64,000 nt of DNA from positions 2,542,001-2,606,000 of the forward strand of contig JAHREC010000009.1 in the NCBI GenBank assembly GCA_020081605.1, given 5' to 3'. A model generated the notes under the pieces. It did no database searches and was not told the origin of the DNA. It saw only the letters and a list, made by a program, of their open reading frames with translations. A program made the position numbers and the translations under genes. How positions within the stretch are numbered: position 1 is the first letter of the stretch; the number at the start of each line of letters is the position of its first letter. This DNA comes from Albifimbria verrucaria. Lineage: Eukaryota; Ascomycota; Sordariomycetes; Hypocreales; Stachybotryaceae. Positions 58,741-64,000 of the stretch are shown piece after piece.

Positions 58741-59712
58741 CGGGCTTCCCTAACCCGGCCCTCCACCACCACGCCCCGAACGCCCCGGAAGCTCCGCAAG
58801 CGCCGTCCCTGCATCCGCTCAGACACCTCGCTGCAGGGCCTACGCCCCGTGTAAAGGTTCATTTCCGTACAGACATCAACAGTTCAGCATCCAACGAAGC
58901 GACCCCGAGGGCTTCCCGTACATATCGTGGAGCGGGCTGGGTGCGACTGGAAACAGGCATGTCACGCCGTTGTCTCTTCTGTCCTGCCATCAACGGTGGT
59001 TCGGAGCTGTAGCCTTTTGTGTCTGCTGTTTGCGCTATACCTGAGTTATTCTTATTGCTAGTATTTAAGCCATTGAATTTGCATGATTCTATGTCCTGTT
59101 TGTGTCTACATGGTCACGTTTTGATTTCTCATGTGTATTAGGCCATGGCCAAATTCAGATATCGATCAATTCAGCTGGGGTCACACACCGCAGTCAGCAC
59201 ACAATCAGTGAGGTAACAATGCAACATGGTGAGGTCATCAATTAAGGTCCCTCAAACACTCCCCAGGCCAGAAAATAAACCCCCTCCGCTCTTGTAATTG
59301 TATCGTACAACAGTAAAACCCAAAGGGATCCTGAAATGGGGACGGGTCTCTATCTTGTGTCTTGTATATAGTACAGAAAGCCGGGTCCGTATCCCTCGGC
59401 TGGCCCTTGTAATCCGCCCAATACCACTCCTCTGGCCTTTTTCGGCTCCAGCTGTCTAAGCGCAACTCCATAAAACGCCGAATGTGCTTTTGTCAAGTCA
59501 AGGTTATGCTGTTTCCAAGTTGTAGGCCCGAGGCCGACTTCTTTTTGTCGCCTCCAGCTTGAAGGGGAGATGATGATGATACACTGCCGTAAACAAGGTC
59601 GTCCGGGACCGAGCGTTGGCCTAACCGAGAGGAGTTCTCGTTATTTACACTCCTCTCTCCGTTTTCTTTTTCTTCTTCTTCTTTTTTGTGCTCTGCATGC
59701 AATGTTGCCTGC
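58741..59712. other. Intergenic between convergent genes
   Basis: 3' flanks of Snx3 and the mitochondrial carrier. A TTC-rich tract lies at about 59660-59690. No gene seen. Confidence 0.5.
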
Positions 59713-61040
59713 TTAGGCGGGTGTGTTGAACAGGCGCAGAATGACCTCGTACATGCCGAACATAATGGCGGCGCTGGGCACGGTTCGCAGCAGATGCGGT
59801 GTCAGTCCACCGTACAAGCCCATGAGACCCTCCTCCTTCCACACGAGGCTGAAGCATTGCCACAGGCCGGTGTACTTGAGTTTGCCATCAGCCAGAGGGG
59901 CCTGTCGCAATCGTGTGCGGGCAACCTGTAAATTGACTGTCAGTACATCTCATGCCTGACTGTTTATTTTGAGGATAAAAGATTGGGCTCACCTCATGGG
60001 GATACGCAATGACTGCGGCAATCAGCTTGGCACCGCCCGCCGCGCCAGCCTTGCCCGTCCAGTCCACCGTCGAGTCCCACCAAGACTTCTCCTTGCCGCT
60101 CGCAAGAAGGCGGGCCTCTCGTCGCGCCAGAGAGGCCTTCATCTGCTCGTACAGTGTCCACTGCAGCGTCGACTCTGCAACGCCGAGGTAGCTCGCGCTC
60201 ATGCCCTTGTACAGGCCGCGCAGGCCCTCGTCGCGCAGGATCTGGCGCACGCAGTCCCACGAGTTACGATACTGACGCTGCATGGCGCCGCCGCTGCGCT
60301 CCGAGACGTTCTTGTCGAGCTGCAGGCGCGTCTTGACCATCCAGATGGGGTTGGTGGCCGTCGAGGTGGCGACACCGGCAACGGCACCGGCCGAAACATG
60401 CACCCACGGGGCCTCCTTGCCACCGTTCCAGTGTTCCGACATGAGGCGCTTGCCGTTACCGTAGACGAAGAAGTTGATGCTACGCGCGGGGACGACGCCG
60501 ATCAGGTTGGGCCCCAAACCCTTGAACAGCGCGCGCCAGCCCTCGGTGCGGTAGACGGTGGCCAGGATGTTGATGGTGTCGCTGAGGTGGTGCATCGCGG
60601 CGCTCGCAGGGTTGAGCCGGACGGCGACCTGGGTTTTGGCGGCGGCGGCACGGGCAGCTCGGAGCTGGGCTTGGTAGATGTCGGATTGCAGTCTGGTTTT
60701 CAGGACGTCGAGCGGCGCGGTGAGGGTTGCGGCCGTCATGCCTCCGACTCTGTACGCAGCGTTGATAGTCAGCAACTGGTCATGTTTCCTCAAACTCCAG
60801 AGCCTGCAACGGCTTGGCGAGGTGCAGGAATGCAATGTACTCACGCGCCAGCCATCATATGCACCCACGACTTGGCAAAGGCAAGGCCTTGGTCTGCTTC
60901 CCCGTCGCCACCGTCTCGTCCGGGGTCAGAACGCCCGTTTCGCGCGACTGGATCAGGGCGGCATGCTCGGCCGGCGCATGCGCGTGCTCGAAGGGTCGGT
61001 CGTCGCGGCCGCCGACGAGGCGGGTGTGTTGCTGAGCCAT
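59713..61040 (-). CDS. RIM2: Mitochondrial carrier, Rim2-type pyrimidine nucleotide carrier
   Basis: Inner-membrane SLC25 carrier of about 388 residues. Three mitochondrial-carrier repeats are visible: TAPLDVLKTRLQSD after SWVHMMAGA; TNPIWMVKTRLQLDKN; and AYPHEVARTRLRQAPL. The PIWMVKTRLQ and PHEVxRTRLRQ forms, and the long insert with the LNPASAAMHHLSDT loop, fit the Rim2/SLC25A33-36 pyrimidine nucleotide group. Exons are 60845-61040, 59993-60749 and 59713-59925. The start MAQQHTRLVGGRDDRPFE is a hydrophilic N-terminus. A break at C4 60900-60903 is repaired by one G on the coding strand, joining the N-terminus to GLAFAKSWVHMM. Confidence 0.9.
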
Positions 61041-61827
61041 GGCTTCCTACGCGATGGCGAGACCGATGACGCGCGTGCTGGAAAGAAATTCTCCTTGTGG
61101 TTGGGGGTATCGGATGGGAATGCAGGGAACTAGAGTCTGGCGAGGTTCTAGCTGTTACCGAGAATCCATGGGACACAGCAAACGGTCGTGCTGGCCAAGA
61201 AAAGGAAAGGAATTAAAAGAACCGTCGGCTGAAGGGTGAATCAGCTCGGAGCGTCATGGGAAAAAAAGAGAATGGGTTGAAGCGTTGACTAGGTGAGGTA
61301 AGTAGGTGGACAACTTAATCAGCGTTATCCAGTTTTTTTCTCACTGCAAGTTACTCCGTACCTTAAATTAATATGGGACCCTTTTTTTCCTCGAGTACGT
61401 ACTTTGCACAGTAGCTCCATGTGGCTCTTCGGCCCCGCGTGCTTCCTTTCCGACCGGCCGGTCCAGTGTGGGACCGGAGCGGATGCACCGTGTCCATCAC
61501 TATCACATTGAAATAGAAATAGGCTGTATGCAGCCCCAGGCCTCTGCATGCTTCTAATCACGGGCAAATCGTCGCCTTACCAGTCTGCTGGAATCGCGAT
61601 ATTTATATCACTCATTGCCGACATGTTTGTGTTTACTTGGCCCACCATGGGTTCTGACATGATTCATTACTCGTAACTATCTCGATCAAGCACACTTACA
61701 CCTACTCAAGCAGGCGTTGTCACTCTTAAATACAAAAACATTTTTTCGCACTCAACTCAACGGGTATCATCCATCACTTCAAGATAAGCCCTTCCCACAA
61801 TGCCAGATGGCCTTGGAACCCCGGCAC
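61041..61827. other. Intergenic: carrier promoter and 3' flank of the TF gene
   Basis: No gene recognised. It contains T-rich tracts at about 61331 and 61383. Confidence 0.45.
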
Positions 61828-63610
61828 TTATCGTGAGCTCAGGTGCGGTGATCGCCGCGGCGGCTCACCCTCACTAGACATCACGGCCATCGACGCCAGC
61901 TGAGCAACTCTTGGAGGATCTCGAGACAGAACCCCAGTGCTATTGCCCAGCTGTCGGTTCATCATCAAGCCTGGGCTGTAGACACTCGGCTCTCCTTCGC
62001 TGCTCAAGCGTGAAGGAAACTCAATCGACCGTGTGCTCGGCGAAAAGTCCCCGCAAACCCAGCGCTGCCCCACGGCCCTGGTAGTATTCCGTCTCGGCGT
62101 CGCCATACTGCGCAATACCCATCTCCTGTCTGACAGCGGCAGCTTCTTCGTCCGTAACCGCCTTCCAGCTGCATCGCGCGTGCTTCTTGGTACAACCCTG
62201 ACACGCCGTCAAATGCTTGATGCATTCCGCGCGCAGGCGACGACATCTGTCGCAAGGCGGCGTGATGATGGATCCCTTGGGTAGCCTATCTGTCTTGCGC
62301 GTGACGAGCGCCCGCAAGGCCTCGCCTGGATCAGATTCTGCCCCTGATGCACACCCTTTCTGCTGCGCCAGCGGTCGACATACGACCAGAGCCAGCTGTG
62401 CGACCGGTGGCTGCTAGTCCATGCGGCGAGCCATGAGGTGCTGATGCAGATCCTCCAGATGCATACCCCTGCTGCGGGGCAAGAAACTGCTGCAGGAGAT
62501 CGGCGTGCAAGTCAAATGCCTGCGTCGAGCCTGGAGTTAGCTGCCCGCTGCTGGACGTGCGCCTCGACGCTGGGCTTGTGGAATCTGTTAGGCTTCGCCT
62601 TCGCGCAATGTCATGCTTGCGATGTCCGAGCTTATGGTGCAGAATCCGAGCCCTTGCCGCAACTTCGTCTGCCTTCTTGTAAAGCACCGATGTCCTTTGC
62701 TCTAGGATGTCCAACGTCGCCACTTCCGCAGTTTCGTCTTCCTCAAATGGCCGTTCTTGCGAGAAGCGGTCGAGAGCCCTGACGAGATGAGCCGCCAATC
62801 ATCCTCGGAAATCTCGACCTGATATCCTTTCAAGCGAAATTGGCAGCGCCGAGAACCATCGGCAAGAGTATTGAGAACAAACTCATTGGGGTTTGTCTTA
62901 GCAAAAGACACTATCTCCAGCCAGCCTACCGGCCCCGTAATGGGCTGCGCGGGAATTGTCCTGATGGGGCCGTCGAAAAATCGATCAATCCCCTTCAGGA
63001 GGCGCGGGCCTGTTAGTTTAGCACCCAAGCTCGCTGCAAGGCTTTCCTGTCTCTCCAAAACGCCTGCACCGAAATAGTCAGCTTAAGTCCCTAACGCAAC
63101 TGCATTGCAGGCACGTACCTTCATACTCGGTCATGAGTTCAAGTATGTCGGTAAAAGTGTCGCTATCGCCTGCTATCAGTGGAAGGCGTTCAGCGTTAGG
63201 CTTCAGTAGATAGTTGATGGTGCCGCTTGGGCCTGAGATTCGAGTTAGCACGGAGACATCTTCACATGAGATTATACTCAAGCGCACGTCGAATGACCAA
63301 AGGAGAGGGTTCAGGGACTATTTTGGAAGTTTGGCATGTGTTGATTGCAGGTGACTTAGGCTCACCGAGCCCTTGGGGTATCAAGCAACGAGCGGCTCAA
63401 ATCGTATGTGGGAGTTGTCTTGGATGACCGTGAAACTCTTTGATTTCGAGAGAAGAAAAGAAAAAGGCGAAATGAAGAAAACATACCCTGAGGAGGTGGA
63501 AGAGTCAAAGGCTGGTTCAGAATCATAGGGTGGCCTGGCGAAATGCCGCCGCCACCTACAGATTCTCGCTTCATTCGCTTGTTCGGTTCAGGGTCGAGGT
63601 CATGCGCCAT
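61828..63610 (-). CDS. Zn2Cys6 transcription factor with the zinc cluster near its C-terminus
   Basis: About 540 residues, nuclear regulator. The ATG at 63610 begins MAHDLDPEPNKRMKRESVGG. Further exons give TYDLSRSLLD, GTINYLLKPNAERLPLIAGD, LERQESLAASLGAKLTGPRL, IDRFFDGPIRTIPAQPITGP, KGYQVEISEDDWRLIS and the helix-rich RTSVLYKKADEVAARARILH. A Ser/Gly/Gln-rich linker leads to the zinc cluster PPCDRCRRLRAEC...CQGCTKKHARC (C-x2-C-x6-C-x6-C-x2-C-x6-C) with SWKAVTDEEAAAVRQEMG. Adding bases at about 62055-62062 extends the tail to SPHLSSR and a stop at 61828; as read it stops at 62021. Other breaks lie near 63380, 62781 and an unresolved pair upstream of the cluster at about 62340-62420. Unlike most Gal4-type factors, the DNA-binding cluster is C-terminal. 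The N-terminal two-thirds form a conserved fungal block of unknown role. Confidence 0.8.
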
Positions 63611-64000
63611 GTCAAAATCGGTGGTCCTTCTAGACTCCGACAGAATGACAAGGCGGGTGGGATGACCCTGGAGAGACGGAGAGTCGTCTCCCCGCCCCTC
63701 TGTGTTGAACGACCGAAAGGGGTGATTGAAGATTGTTTGCCTCAAGTCGGGTGTAGGGGAAGTTGGAATGGGTAGGAGAAGAGGAATTGGATAGAGACGG
63801 TGGGTAAGCCAGCTTTGCGGCTTTCGATCAAGGTAGAATGCTGTAGCTTGTGTTGCTTTTGAATGCAACACTGAGCTAACTCCGAGCTGATATACAGAAA
63901 CAGCCCACGCTTTGTCAACGGGAATAGTGTAAAAACAAGGTACCCTGAACCCTTGGGACTTGATAGGCAGCTCACTTATCGATGACGTGCTTCAAGAGCA
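63611..64000. other. Upstream region of the transcription factor gene
   Basis: The frame of the TF stays open upstream to about 63871 without a better start, so the leader may simply be open by chance. No other feature seen. Confidence 0.4.

Noticed and set aside
1..64000. tRNA, rRNA, CRISPR or intact transposon
   Set aside because: I looked for T-loop motifs, terminal repeats and transposase or reverse-transcriptase motifs by eye and found none convincing; CRISPR is not expected in a eukaryotic nuclear sequence.

Overview
The window reads as nuclear DNA of a filamentous ascomycete, most likely a sordariomycete and perhaps Hypocreales (inference). Genes carry short GT-AG introns of about 45-110 nt with CTAAC-like branch sites. 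The housekeeping set is fungal (Sed5, Sec2, Pmt1, Prp21/SF3a, Snx3/Grd19, Rim2-type carrier). There are also fungal-only modules: a CBM1 cellulose-binding domain, a Zn2Cys6 cluster, an NB-ARC/TPR NLR-like protein and several secreted cysteine-rich proteins.

Layout. 0-6.4 kb: a small hypothetical gene with a 15-nt minisatellite behind it, then three sugar/polyol oxidoreductases (SDR, zinc sorbitol/xylitol dehydrogenase-like MDR, aldo/keto reductase). 7.6-14.8 kb: two long, low-complexity proteins on the minus strand. 17.6-18.7 kb: syntaxin Sed5. 19.7-26.4 kb: an AT-rich stretch with a decayed FAD-oxidase relic, an NB-ARC/TPR gene and a PGAP4-like GPI glycosyltransferase. 26.4-30.8 kb: a 52-residue secreted cysteine-rich peptide gene that a minimum-length ORF search would miss, and a secreted metalloprotease ending in a CBM1. 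34.2-44.3 kb: Sec2, Pmt1 and Prp21. 44.3-57.5 kb: a gene-poor secretome island with a decayed paralogue and an intact copy of a 10-cysteine secreted protein, another small secreted protein, a very large modular subtilase, and a free-standing copy of that subtilase's pro-domain encoded beside it. 57.9-63.6 kb: Snx3, a Rim2-like carrier and a transcription factor with its zinc cluster near the C-terminus.

Two points affect every gene model. First, almost all long genes are broken by single-base frame shifts. I found more than 50, and each is resolved by ADDING one base to a homopolymer, most often a run of four C or G. This is the signature of consensus under-calling of homopolymers (long-read data), not of pseudogenes. 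Gene spans below therefore treat these breaks as probable sequence errors. Second, the window alternates between GC-rich housekeeping blocks and AT-rich, gene-poor blocks, and the secreted and NLR-like genes lie in or beside the AT-rich blocks.

The most novel-looking unit is the subtilase plus stand-alone pro-domain pair at 50.1-56.3 kb, set among small secreted proteins. The NLR-like protein's short glycine-rich N-terminus and the tiny secreted peptide at 27.3 kb are the next most interesting.
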